DNA of 64,000 nucleotides from Colletotrichum lupini (GCF_023278565.1 NC_064678.1:3224001-3288000), one strand, 5' to 3'; numbered from the stretch's first letter, positions 47,079 to 58,494 are shown. The notes: generated by a model from the sequence alone, not told the origin. Program-made: numbers and translations.

Positions 47079-49466
47079 CTAGTCAGATTGATCCAAAGAC
47101 CGAGCTAAGGCAACAATATTTTCCGTGCGAAATGCCACCTGCCCATTGGCATACGTGCCAACATCTTCTACTTCGGAACCTTTGACAACATTTTCATCAT
47201 CCGCAGAGTCCGAAAAGGACTTTTCCTGGTTCTCTGGCTTGCTGTCCTTGGCACTGCGCCCGATGAGCTCCAAGATGCAACCAGTCTCCTCCTCCTTCAA
47301 GAAAAACTGACGAAGACCGGTGGCAACATCGTAGCTGAGATCTTCCGCGGTAGTATTCCAACCTTTGGCTCTTACTTCAGCAAAAACGGCGTCAACATCT
47401 TCAACTTCCAATGCAACATGGTGAAGGTAAGCTCCGTCGTGACGCATCATCAGCTTGTAGAACACCGAATCAGGGTTCAATCCTTCCGTAAGGATAACTA
47501 CCCGCTTTGAATCACAAGGAATGCCCATAACTTGCATCAGTCCATCATCACTACCATCAGCAGCGGACCCAGTGTTAACAGTAAAAGTGCGGAGTGGAGT
47601 GAAACCCAACATTCGCTCGTGGAGAACCTTCATACGCTTAGTGTCGGGCATGATGGCAGCATAATGGTCGAGCTGGCGCGTCGATCCCGCTATGGAAGTC
47701 AGGACATTGGGAGAAGTTGAAAAGTCTTCGTTGGCTGGCTCTTCAGCTGGGGCCTGGCATAAGCTCATTCGGTATCCAGTTTCCTCGCGCAGAAGAACAA
47801 GCTCAGTTGAACCATCCCGGAGACGTCGATCTTTAAAAGTAATCCTTTGAGCTTCGAGAACTTGACGAGCCTTGGCGATGTTGTAGACAGAGAAACGAAC
47901 CGAAAGCCCGATGTCTCCAGGTCCGGCGCTCTCTGGAGCTTTGACAATGCTGAGGGTTGGATCGCCGAGACCTGGGAGTCTATAAAGGCTCTCATCTTTG
48001 TTGAACTTGGCGTTATAGACCTCCTTGACTGTTTGGGCAGCTCTCTCAACCACATGCGATGTAAGGGTCAAGTGAGCCATTCGCTTAACGCCGAGCAGAT
48101 TGACTGCGCCTGTTCTGCGCCGGGTAGTCGCAAGGTCCTCGCAAGCTTCCCAAAGAGCTATGTTGCTTGCTCGATATCCGACGCTGCCGAAAGCGGTGTT
48201 GATGAACGCCTTGGTGTCATTGGCGGATGCCTCGAGGTTGGATAAAGCATAGCCCTTCAGCGCGAGGCCGCTGCAGGCTCGCATGAAGAGGTTGGAGGTT
48301 CCTGAGTTGCTAATCCACTCTGGAAGCATCCGAATTGATGCAGAGTCAAGTTTGGACAGTGTTTCGTCCCTGCTCTCAACAGGGTTGAAGATGTTATTAG
48401 CGCCGGCTAGGATAAATCGGGCGCCATGGGGCACTTCAGCGAAGGTTTTGTCGCTGAGAGTGGAGAGTGCTTTGGGTGTGAGGATGTACCGCTGAGCACA
48501 GGGAACAAAGACCTCGCCCTGGGAAGCGGCGAGGAAGTCGACAAGGTGTTCTTCGTCAATTGAGCCAACTCTGCGCTTGGCATACAAAGCTGACTGTAGC
48601 TCGGCCTTTGTAAGACCAGCCTCTAGGCTCCGAGGGTCAAGTCCTGAGACAGGATTCTTCTCGGAAGCACGCCGATAAGCTTCGATCGAGGCGCAGTCTA
48701 TGCCATTGTCGTTGACCAGAAAACCGTACTGGCTGGAGATGGCAACTACCCGGCCAATACCCAGCTGGGCAGCTGCTTGGGCAAAGGTGGAACCGACGCA
48801 ACCGAAGCCCTGGAGAACCAGGCGAGCTTGCCCCATAAGCTCCGGCTTCGTGTGGGTAATGAGCTCTTTAAGAGTGACAGCCATCACGTAGCCGACACAG
48901 AACTCGCTGAGGCCCCATCCACTGTTATCAAGCTGTTCTCCGAGGAGATCGTGGATCTCCTTGGGGTTCGAGCCGCAGTAGCCAAGTGAACGACTAAGCG
49001 CGTCGAGAGCGGTCAAAGTGCCCGGAGAGCAGTAGGCTCTAGCGTGTCTGTCGATGATGTCGTGGTCTGTGTTGAGGTCTCCCCCTGTGCCCCAGTACTC
49101 GGAAAGGACAGCTGCGTTATCGCGAATGAAGCGCTCCAAGACAAGAGGAGCACGTGAGTCCTCATGAGGGAACCTAATGCCGCCCTTGGCACCAACGACC
49201 TGAGGCTGAGAAGAGACAGCGAGTTTGGCACTCATAGAGCGGGCAATGTCGCGAACCTCGTTGAGAGTTGCGTCCTCATGAAGGAATAATCCTCCACCCG
49301 AGTGAGTAGGCACGGGTGAGTCGATAACTATCCAGCCCTCTGCCGGAGAAAGCTCATCTTTCCAGTGCCAGACACTGCAGCCTTGGATGACCTGGTGGGG
49401 TGGCATTGAAGGGGAAGTCTCACTAACAGAAGTGCCGGGTTGAGTAGAGGCTGAGATGGAAGACAT
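47079..49466 (-). CDS. Fusion of an ELFV-type amino-acid dehydrogenase with a VOC (HPPD-like) dioxygenase
   Basis: Intronless, 795 aa. Residues about 25-470 are a Glu/Leu/Phe/Val dehydrogenase: Lys81 and Lys94 (in VGAKGGIRF) match the substrate-carboxylate and catalytic lysines, Asp130 in TGGDLNTDH matches the catalytic Asp, and GFGCVG (220-225) is the NAD(P) Rossmann loop. The lysine that binds the side-chain carboxylate in glutamate dehydrogenases is replaced (HSGGGLFLH), as in Leu/Phe dehydrogenases, so a non-acidic amino acid is likelier. Residues about 518-572 and 597-737 form two vicinal-oxygen-chelate modules; the second has His601, His683 and Glu733 at positions fitting the iron triad of 4-hydroxyphenylpyruvate dioxygenase. 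Inferred activity: oxidative deamination of an aromatic amino acid, then dioxygenation of the 2-keto acid. A candidate minus-strand TATA box lies at 49590-49583. Confidence 0.88.
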   Translation of the reverse strand: MSSISASTQPGTSVSETSPSMPPHQVIQGCSVWHWKDELSPAEGWIVIDSPVPTHSGGGLFLHEDATLNEVRDIARSMSAKLAVSSQPQVVGAKGGIRFPHEDSRAPLVLERFIRDNAAVLSEYWGTGGDLNTDHDIIDRHARAYCSPGTLTALDALSRSLGYCGSNPKEIHDLLGEQLDNSGWGLSEFCVGYVMAVTLKELITHTKPELMGQARLVLQGFGCVGSTFAQAAAQLGIGRVVAISSQYGFLVNDNGIDCASIEAYRRASEKNPVSGLDPRSLEAGLTKAELQSALYAKRRVGSIDEEHLVDFLAASQGEVFVPCAQRYILTPKALSTLSDKTFAEVPHGARFILAGANNIFNPVESRDETLSKLDSASIRMLPEWISNSGTSNLFMRACSGLALKGYALSNLEASANDTKAFINTAFGSVGYRASNIALWEACEDLATTRRRTGAVNLLGVKRMAHLTLTSHVVERAAQTVKEVYNAKFNKDESLYRLPGLGDPTLSIVKAPESAGPGDIGLSVRFSVYNIAKARQVLEAQRITFKDRRLRDGSTELVLLREETGYRMSLCQAPAEEPANEDFSTSPNVLTSIAGSTRQLDHYAAIMPDTKRMKVLHERMLGFTPLRTFTVNTGSAADGSDDGLMQVMGIPCDSKRVVILTEGLNPDSVFYKLMMRHDGAYLHHVALEVEDVDAVFAEVRAKGWNTTAEDLSYDVATGLRQFFLKEEETGCILELIGRSAKDSKPENQEKSFSDSADDENVVKGSEVEDVGTYANGQVAFRTENIVALARSLDQSD

Positions 49467-49963
49467 TTTGAGGCAAAAATAATGTTGAATGATGTTTTGA
49501 GATTGGATCGAGTTTTAAAATTTTCTTATTGTGGCAATGATGCTAAGAAGAAGTCCAAATTGTTGTTGTCAAAGGCACGACCATTTATAGCCAAAATTTG
49601 TCTTCATCGCGACTGACTTGCATGATACTCCGGTTTGCCACAAGAGGCAGCCCGTAACTGACAACACTTTGATCCCGAGTTTGCAGGGCGGCCATGATCC
49701 ATCAGGCCAACTCTTCCCTGAAAGTGAAAACATCTAGAGAGAACTCAAAGGAGCAAGGACGGTCTTGGCGGAGGAAGTAGGCTATGAAAACACTCACTGG
49801 GCAGACAATTCAGTCGGAGGTATAAAAGCAAGGAGCTCTGTGGGGTCTAGAGTTATCACATATCAGTTTTAGCATACTAGAGGATTCAGTATAGCTTCAA
49901 TAATTTAAGAACAAGTTCTAGCTTTGATATGTCGGAGACAGGATTTCGTCCTTAGATACATAG
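49467..49963. promoter_or_regulatory. Apparent bidirectional promoter cut off by Copia copy B
   Basis: On the minus strand CTATAAAT at 49590-49583 sits about 120 bp upstream of the fusion gene ATG. On the plus strand TATAAAAG at 49821-49828 is followed by an ATG at 49929 whose frame closes after eight codons, 14 bp before the left TSD of the inserted retrotransposon. This suggests that a second, divergent gene once started here. Inference only. Confidence 0.4.
49959..49963. repeat. Left target-site duplication CATAG
   Basis: CATAG precedes the left LTR; the right side reads TATAG (58490-58494), one C-to-T change consistent with RIP spilling into the flank. Confidence 0.75.
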
Positions 49964-50168
49964 TATTAATATCCCTATTATAGGATAGTTAGTTTAAACC
50001 GTAATTAATAAAAAGATTAATTAAACTATATAAATATTTACGTAATAAGTATAAAAAGGAGGTTCTAACTATAAGTTAGACTAGTTATAATAATTATAAA
50101 TAGGGCCCCTAATTAGCCTTTACACAGTCGGCCGTATATTATAATTAAATTAAACTTTTAATTTAATA
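49964..50168 (-). repeat. Left LTR (205 bp), family 2 copy B
   Basis: Begins TATTAATATCC and ends TAATTTAATA, aligned gap-free to the other three family 2 LTRs. Shows additional CpG-to-TpA changes. Confidence 0.9.
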
Positions 50169-51218
50169 CTAACTTTTTTTTTATTTTATTAATTTACTTA
50201 TTATAGTTAAAAATATAATTTAACCTCGGGTCCGTTTATTAAGTTATCTCTTTTTACCCTTTTTTTCTATTTTTTTTTATATAATTTATTTTTTATTTAT
50301 ATATTAACTTTTTTACTATTTACGAATCATTTTAATCTCTTATTAAGTATTATTTTTATAAAAGCGTTAGCGAGGTTATTATTATTATTAATTTAACGGA
50401 TTTTAAGTATTTTGCGCTTTTTATATAATTACTTAAGGGCTATAATATTAATTATAAGCCTCTTTTTTTTTATTGTTCTTAATTTAATAAAATATTTATA
50501 TAATAAATAGGAATTAATATAAATAACTATTAAAATTAGTAAAAAGCTAGGTTAATTAATAATCTTTTTTAATATTATTAAAATTATATAAGAGAGGTTA
50601 ATACCGTTAACTATATTATAGACTTTTAATATTAATATACTCCTCGTTACTTATTTATTTTTAATTAATAAGTAGTAGATAATATTTTTATATATATTAA
50701 ATTCGCTTTTATTTATACTCTTATTAATTAGGATAATAATATACCCTAATTAAGAAGTAAAGTTATTATTATTCGTAAATAACTTATTAATAAAAATATA
50801 GAGCTTATTAATTATAAAGTTAATTAGGTAATAAACAAGGCCTCGATTAAGATTTATTTATTATTACTTAAGCTACTTATTAAGTATTTCGATATCTTAT
50901 TTAATTAGATCTATAGCTTACGCTACTTTAGTATAGTTAAAAGTCGCTTTAGGCTAATATATATTTATAATATATACCCCTTATATAAGCTTAGCTTTAT
51001 ATTACTTTTTAATATTAGTTATATTCGGATTAATAAAATTAATCTTTTTACTTTACTCTTTTTATTAAAAAACGACGGTTTCCTTTTTAATTATAAAAAT
51101 CCTATTATTAAATACTAAGGGGGTATTTATTATAAGGACCTTTTTTAGCTTTATTATAAAGCCCGCTTTTTAGAGCTCCTTATTTTTTTTTATAAAGTTA
51201 ATATTAAATAGGTTTAAT

Positions 51219-51233
51219 ATATTATCGGTCTAT
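51219..51233. repeat. Left 15-bp target-site duplication of the nested insertion
   Basis: ATATTATCGGTCTAT occurs here and again at 52359-52373. Copy A has this site once, uninterrupted, at the matching position (about 34.09 kb). Confidence 0.85.
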
Positions 51234-51676
51234 GTGGTGGTTTTTTTTTCCGGCTTTATAGGCACAAAAGATCGACCTTAACGGGATTACGCTTTTAAGG
51301 GAAATCACACGATATAGTATACTTTTTAACTATATAATATGCGCAATGTATCCTAAGTACGCGCTTAACGTAATATAGTGATTTTGATACGAAAACTGCT
51401 ATTTAATTTAGGATGGGTAAGCTGCCGCGGCGGCGCCGGCCAGAAAGGTCGACGGTAGAGGTCGGCCGTAATAGTTAGCTATAATAGTCGGCCGCTATAG
51501 TCGGCCATAATAGTTAGAGGCGGCCTTCCTTAACTATAGAGGTTCTAAACTTTAATAGTAACGTAGAGGTTTCTAGAGAAAGGGCTAAATAGGCTAATAT
51601 CTATTACTTAGAGCTCGTAAAGATTCTTTCTATTCTTATCGCTTTTAATATTGCCTAAAACTACTCTCTATTTAAA

Positions 51677-51741
51677 CTAAACAAATCTACTAAACAAATC
51701 TATTAAACAAATCTACTAAATAAATCTACTAAACAAACCTA
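51677..51741. repeat. Five tandem copies of a 13-bp unit
   Basis: Unit CTAAACAAATCTA repeated five times in a row with one or two substitutions per copy, inside the nested insertion and upstream of its reading frame. Confidence 0.85.
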
Positions 51742-51830
51742 TTAATATATAAACTACTACTTAGATAGCTAGTTAGATAACTAGTTAAGAGGTTAGCTAG
51801 TTAAAATACTACCTCGATAAGAACTTAAAG

Positions 51831-52319
51831 ATGCCTATCGATAAGTCTACCCCTCTCGGGCTGGGCGCCCTCTTTGGCTAGCTCGACGCTATAGCTATTA
51901 TGGCTAACGTAGGTATGCTTAAGAAGTGGCGAAGTACTTTCTAGTAGTACGGAATTCGGTTAGGCGATATTATAAGCGCTATAGATAGCTAGGCTAGTAC
52001 GGATATTAAGATCTAGTATATTAACGCCGGCCTAGTTATAATAGTTATAATAGACGGGCTAGAGGTATATAGGGTTAGGGCGATAAGCTAGCGCCTTAAA
52101 TAGCTCCTACGGGACCCCCCGGGTAATAATAATACTTATATAAAAGAATAGATTATGCTAGACCTAGCTGCCTACGCGGGCTAGTACTAAGAGGTCCTGT
52201 GCGCGTTAGAGTGGGTAAAGCTCGCCCTGTAGGCGGCTAGAAGCGGCAGAAGGTTGGGAGCTGTTTTAATTAGTAGTTAGGTATGGAGCGCAATATACTT
52301 AGTTTTCCCTAATACGTAA
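51831..52319 (+). pseudogene. RIP-inactivated reading frame of the nested insertion
   Basis: From ATG 51831 to TAA 52317-52319 a single register gives 162 codons of protein-like sequence (for example MPIDKSTPLGLGALFG and LDLAAYAG) broken by 12 stops: eleven TAG and one TAA, no TGA. TAG stops are what CAG-to-TAG RIP makes in a glutamine-rich protein. I recognise no transposase, reverse transcriptase or integrase motif; it could be a structural or accessory protein of a non-autonomous element, or a captured gene. Confidence 0.55.
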
Positions 52320-52331
52320 TACACGGTACGG

Positions 52332-52355
52332 CCCCGGCGGATTGCTCCGTCGGGG
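52332..52355. repeat. GC-rich hairpin at the 3' end of the nested insertion
   Basis: CCCCGGCGGA and TCCGTCGGGG pair over 10 bp (one G-T) around a TTGC loop, three bases before the end of the insertion. Hairpins near the 3' end occur in Helitrons and in some non-LTR elements; the 15-bp TSD argues against a Helitron. Confidence 0.75.
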
Positions 52356-52358
52356 GGA

Positions 52359-52373
52359 ATATTATCGGTCTAT
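52359..52373. repeat. Right 15-bp target-site duplication of the nested insertion
   Basis: Exact repeat of 51219-51233. Confidence 0.85.
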
Positions 52374-52609
52374 ATTTTAACGATTTTAAATTAGTCGCCT
52401 TTATATTTAGAGATTAGTAAGTACGGGTTATATATAAATATAATTATTAATAATTAATTAATATAGAAGTCGTAATAAGTAGCTTACTAATAAGTACCCG
52501 ATTCTATAAGCCTATATAGTAGCTTAAGTATTTTAATAATCGTACTTTTTAAGTACTTATTAACTATTCTTTTAGTAAATAGGCTAGGATTTTCTTTATA
52601 AGCCCTATA

Positions 52610-53830
52610 GCTGATTAAGTATAAGCCTAGGTAATATTATAGTTCTAAATTTCGTATCCCTTTTTTTATAATAATACTATTAGTATTATTATTAATCGTT
52701 AGTTATAGTACTATATAATAGGCGATTATATAAGTAGCGTCGCTTTTTTAACGTCGCTATACTTTTAAATTACGTATTTAGACTTTTTATATAGCTAGGG
52801 TGTTTTTTTCTTTTTAATTTTATAAACTATTTACGATTTAAATATACGGAGGTTTATATACTTCTTTAGGTTATAAAAAATAAATTAATAGACTCTTCAA
52901 TTATAAAGAGTATTTATTTTAATAAGATCTAATCCTTTATATAGCTTTTTAATAGTTATAATTATACCTTCTTTACGTAGTTTAATTATTAACTCGAAAT
53001 CGGCTTTTTTTTTTATATAAAAAGTATTAATTACCTCGTTATTAGTAATAAATTACTACGTTAGGGCTTACTATCGTGGTCTTTTGCGACGTTTTACTAA
53101 TAGTATTAGTACCCTTTTAGTAATTTCCTTTTCTTTATCGTTTATTAGTATTATTATAATAACTTTATTAAAAATAATTTCCTATACCTTTACTACGGGT
53201 TAAATAGTTTCCCCTAGCTCTTTTTTTTTATAAGTTGAAAATTACTTCATTAGGATCTATATAATACGGTCTAATTACTATAATTAATATTTTAAGTAGC
53301 TAGTTACGATTTTTTATAATTATATAAGAGCGCTTATTAACGGAAATTAATTTATATAGCCTAGCTTATTATTAAGTAATTTTGCACTATATTTATATAT
53401 CTAAATTTAGTAATATATTTAAATTATTTTTTATATTAGGCTTATTATATATAGTAATTACTTTATTAACTTACTTTTTTATACTTATTTTACGTAGTAT
53501 TTATATTACTTTCTTAACTACTTAGGCTCGTTAATTTATATTTAGCGACGGTAATAAGGCTAAGGTCGTTTTTAAATATATTTTAAATACTAATAGCGTT
53601 AGTACAAGTCCGTTAGGCCCTATAGTATTATTATAGTATTTAAATACTATCTAGAGGTATTTATTATTAATAAAATCCGGATTTTCTTTTTTAATAATTT
53701 TGAACGCCCTTTTTAACTACTAATATACCCTTTTTACTTTTTTAATATTATAATACGCTTTAATAAGTACGATTTTTAGTTATATACCGTAAGCTATTAT
53801 ATTCTTTTTAAGTTTTACTAACTTAAAACT
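52610..53830 (-). pseudogene. Copia pol remnant (integrase end and reverse transcriptase), copy B
   Basis: Colinear with 34340-35580 of copy A; the same blocks are visible with more substitutions and stops. Confidence 0.65.
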
Positions 53831-56800
53831 AGTATTAATATCGGTTTTAATACTATTTAGTAATCCTTAGTATATATTAATCTATTCCCTTTATAGGGCT
53901 ACTTATACTATTTTTATTTATAAATCCTAAAGGAATTACCTTATTTAAAAAGATATAGTTATATTAATTATATATAGGACTAGCCGATTATTTGAATAGA
54001 AAATATTAATAACGATTTCTTAATTAAAGTTAAGCTTATTACGTAATTTAAATTTAAATTTGCGTAGGCTTTGCGTATTTATTTAATATTAGTAATATAC
54101 TTTTATTAACTATTCTAGTACCCTTATTTTAATATTATTATTACTTAATTATTTTAAGAAGTTATATAGCCTCGTAACTAACGGGTACCTAAATCCCTAA
54201 TATAGTTATCTAAGCTTACTTTTTGTTAAAAAATTAATTAACTTCGTATTATTAATAAGCTTTATAAACGTATACCCCTATTATCGTTCAATTATTTTAA
54301 AATACTTATTACTAAAGATTCTATTTTTTATATTATTAAATATAATACTTAGTTAATTTATATTTTTTAAATATAAGAGAAATGGGGTATTAATAAGTAA
54401 AATATAAAAAGTTATTATTTCGAAATACGTTTTTATTTTTATTATACTTAGGGCGACGATTTCTTTACCTAGGCCAAAGCTAATTTTTATAATACTTATT
54501 ATTAACGTATTAAACGTTATTAATACGATTTTTTATAGCACTTAGAATTACGTTTTTTCATTTATTAACTATTACGATACTTTAGTATTTAGGATAATCT
54601 TTTAAAATTATCTAAGCTCTACTTTTTATTTATATAAAATACTTATACGAGCTTAGTATTTAAGTAATTTAAGTAGTATAAAAAGGACCCCTCTAATTAC
54701 CCCTAGATTTACTTAGTATTATTTTTTCTTTTTCAATATTAAAAGAGGTAGCGTCTTTTTTTTAAGCGTTAAGAAAATAGACTTCGGCCCTATTAAATTT
54801 ACCCTTTTAATTACCTTTATATTTATTATTTAAAGGACTTTCCTTTACTATTTATAAATAAAAGCTTATTTATTAAGAGCTTTTATTACCGTTTATTTAT
54901 TTAGCCTCGTATATTTTTTAAAGGCTAATGGGGCGAAAAAAGAGTAGTTTATATTATCGATTTTATTATAATTTAATTTATTAATATAAGGGGTAAGATC
55001 TTTTTTATTTTCTAAATCTTTTATAAAAAGTAAATGTTCTAAGCCGCTATTTTAATTACTATTACTAAGTTCCGTACTCCCGGATTTACTTTTATATATA
55101 ATAAGGAATTAGTTAAATTAAGAAGGGTTAGCTTTACTATTTACTACCCTTAACTTTTTATACTATTTATATAATTTAATATACTCTTTTTTAAAGTAAT
55201 TACTTAACTAATATCTTTTTTTTTATAAATATAATATTATTTTTCTTATTACCCTACTCGCGAGTTAAATCTCGGCCTATTTAACGAATTTAGGCCTCTT
55301 TATTAGTAATTACTATATTTAACCTTTTTTTTTTTTTATACGTTTAATTAACTTAATATTATTAATAAGGGCCGTTATATACTTAGAAATAGGTTTAGTA
55401 CGGTATTCTCGTTTTAATATTAAAGCTAGATCTTAGCTTTAAATAAAGCGTTTTATAATTTTTAAGTACTTAATATAGGGTTATTTTTATTTTTAATACG
55501 TACTAAACTACGGTATAGAGATATTTAACCTTTTATTTATTAGTTTCTTTATTTAGCTAGGTTTTCATTAGCTTATTAATTTGATTAATAAGCTTTTTAA
55601 AGAATTTTATTTACGATTTACTTTTTATTATCCTAGCTATAAATACGAAAAGAATTATTTATAGCTTAAATAGGAGCTTTAGGTTTTTATTATAAGTCTC
55701 GAAATAGTTTTAAATTACGTTAATAATATTAAAAAAGCTATTTTAATTAAGATTACGTACTACTTTATAATAATAATTAAAAGCTTTATTTATAAGTACG
55801 ATATTAATTACTAAATAGTATTAATATTCCCTAATCCTAACCTTTTTATAATAATTATAAAATATTATTAGGGTTTTTTATAAGACCTTATACTTCCCCC
55901 TAGAGTATAATTTCTTTTTTAAGAAGATCTTTTTAAGGTTTATAAATTACTTCGTATTTATTATTATATTTTTAATATTTATATACGATCCTTATATTAT
56001 TACGTATTATTAGTAATTTCGGGTCGTTTATTTCTTTTTTTATTAACTAATCGGTACCGAATTTTGTATTAATAGCGGCGACGAGCTATGGATCGAAATA
56101 AGTAAAATTATGAATTATTATATTTTTAGTATTATATTTTACCTCTATATATCCTTTTATAATAATAGATTACTATTAGTAATTATAGGGAGGAAATTTG
56201 CGTCGTTTACTTTTTTTTTAAATTCGTTAAAGCGATTATATACCCTATCGACTTATACTTAGTTTTATAATATAAATTCCTCCTCTATAATCGTTATTAT
56301 TAGGACTTTATATAGTTTTTATAATTATAATTATATTAATAATACCCCTTACTTATAGAGGAATTTATTAACTACTTTTATAATTTTTAAGCTTATACTT
56401 ATAAACTATTTATTTAATTAATAATTAAGGTTATTTAAAATTTTATAAAATAGGGGTTGCCCCTATAGCCCCTTTTTTTCGTAAACCTTAGTTAAATAGA
56501 TTAACGCTACTTTAATCTATTTATTATTAAGCTAATCTATAATTTTATATATTTACGTTTTTTAATAGTCCGTATTAATATTTACTTATTTATAAAAGAT
56601 TAGGATTCTATTTAGGATCGGGCTCTATTCTCTTTTTATTTATTTTAATTTACTAAGGGTCGTACTTTAGCTTATACTTATATTAATAATTATTAATATA
56701 TTTAATTTTAATAAGGATATATTTAATTTACGTACTAGCCGTAATAAATCCGTACTTTTATTATTTAATAAATTTATTAAAATCTAGGAAATTCTTATTT

Positions 56801-58284
56801 TTTATTATTATTTTACTACTACTCTCGTTTTTATTATTTTTAATAATTACTATTACCCTTTTAGATCGCTAGCTATTATACTTATTAAAATCCTCTTTTT
56901 TATTTAATATAAAAAAGTAGGTTTTAGTAATTCTTTTTTTTAATAATAGTAATAAACGTTTATATTACTATAAGAAAATATAGTAATTAGTTTTAAGATC
57001 TTTACTAATTACCGATTTTTACTATTTTATATATTTTTAACTTCTTAAGCCTCGTACTCTTTATAATTTTTAAATAGCTTTTTTTTTTTAACTTATTTCT
57101 TTTAAGGTAGTATATTATAAGAATAATTAAATATAAATACTAAGCGGCTCGTAAAAGAACTAAATAGGTTATTAAGTATAGTTAGTAAAGTTAAGTCTTT
57201 TTTTTTATAATATTATAAACGTTAAGGACTTATTAAAAATATTTACTTATTATTTATACTTAATAAGGCTAAATACTTTAAAAATCTTTTTTTTACGGCT
57301 TTTTAGTACCCTATTTTATATTTTTTAAATAGTTTTTTTTATAACTTAATTACGGTTAAGTAATTATCGCTTACTAATAATCCTTTTTATTATTTAATTA
57401 ATTTTTTAAAATTAGTAATTACGTACTAAGAACTTAATAAAAAAAAAGCTCTTTAGTAGCCCTTTAGAAGATTCTTTTAATTTTTTTAGAGCCGTATTTT
57501 TTAGCTTTTCTTTAAGCTAATAATAATTATAATAAGAAGTCGTAAGATTATTTTAGGGTAGCTACCTTTTTTTTAAGTTAATTTCTAAGATTTATAATAT
57601 TTTTAACTTAATATTATTAAGATTTTTAAATCCCCTTTTCTTTTATTAAACCGTTTTTTATATTATATTCCTAAGTAATATTTAGAAAGTAATTAAGGGG
57701 GCTATAAAAAGATTGTTTAAATTATAAGTTTCGAGGTTATATTTATAAAATCCTCGTACTTTTAAGCCTTTTTATATATTATAAATCTCTTAGTTTTATA
57801 ATTTTTATATGGGTTTTTATTATATTTATTAAAAATATTTACTTTTAGAGATCCCTTTTTTTAATTACGTAGTACTTTTTTATATTATACTTTTAAGCTC
57901 GTCCGTTATATTAATTAATTAAATAAGTAATCGTTACGTAAGTATTTTCTTTTTATTAATTTAACTAATTAATTTCTAATTATAGGCCGGTTATAGAAAA
58001 GTTATTTACTAAAAAAGCTATTTAAAGCGATTATAAAAAGTTAGTTATCTAAACGGTTTTATTAATTAACGTAGTTTAATATAATAAACGTCGACCTCTT
58101 ATAAGTATTAAAAAGCTATAATTACTTAATTTTATATAATATTTAAAAATTACTTCTTTTTTTATTTACTTTTATAAAGTTAATTAATACGAATTTCTTA
58201 TCCTATATAGTATTAAAAAGTCGTTTTTTTTACGTAGCGAGATACCTTACCGATCTATAATAATAGAATTTAATTACTAATTAA

Positions 58285-58489
58285 TATTAATATTCTTATT
58301 ATAAAGTAGTTAATTTAAACCGTAGTTAACGAAGAGATTAATTAAATTATATAAATATTTACATAATAAGTATAAAAAGGAGGTTCTAACTATAGGTTAG
58401 GCAAGTTATAATAATCGTAAATAGGGCCCCTAATTAGCCCCTGCGCAGTCGGCCGTATGCTGCGGTCGAATTAGACTTCTAATCCGATA
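58285..58489 (-). repeat. Right LTR (205 bp), family 2 copy B
   Basis: Begins TATTAATATTC and ends CTAATCCGATA. Its outer half (CCCCTGCGCAGTCGGCC) is the least mutated version of this LTR region in the window. Confidence 0.9.
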
Positions 58490-58494
58490 TATAG
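58490..58494. repeat. Right target-site duplication TATAG (RIP-altered CATAG)
   Basis: Differs from 49959-49963 by one C-to-T in CpA context. Confidence 0.7.

Larger units (their letters stand above)
51234..52358 (+). mobile_element. Nested 1125-bp insertion of unknown class with a 15-bp TSD and 3' hairpin
   Basis: Absent from copy A, bounded by an exact 15-bp duplication. It starts GTGGTGG followed by a run of T and ends just after a strong hairpin. It is clearly less AT-rich than its host. It contains a 13-bp tandem repeat (51677-51741) and a single degraded reading frame of 162 codons (51831-52319). No terminal inverted repeats or LTRs are seen. A TSD of this length is more typical of target-primed reverse transcription (LINE/SINE-like) than of cut-and-paste elements, but no poly-A is present at the 3' end of the reading frame strand. 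Class unresolved. Confidence 0.8.
49964..58489 (-). mobile_element. RIP-degraded Copia element, family 2, copy B (8526 bp with nested insertion)
   Basis: 205-bp LTRs at 49964-50168 and 58285-58489, colinear with copy A over the whole interior apart from a 1125-bp insertion at 51234-52358. Integrase and reverse transcriptase blocks recur on the minus strand at about 52.6-53.8 kb. Compared with copy A, many CpG sites also became TpA (for example in the left LTR), so this copy is more heavily mutated. It separates the dehydrogenase-dioxygenase fusion gene from the methyltransferase gene. Confidence 0.9.

Noticed and set aside
51234..52358. Helitron as explanation of the nested insertion (3' hairpin)
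   Set aside because: Helitrons make no target duplication and end in CTRR; here there is an exact 15-bp duplication and the end is different.
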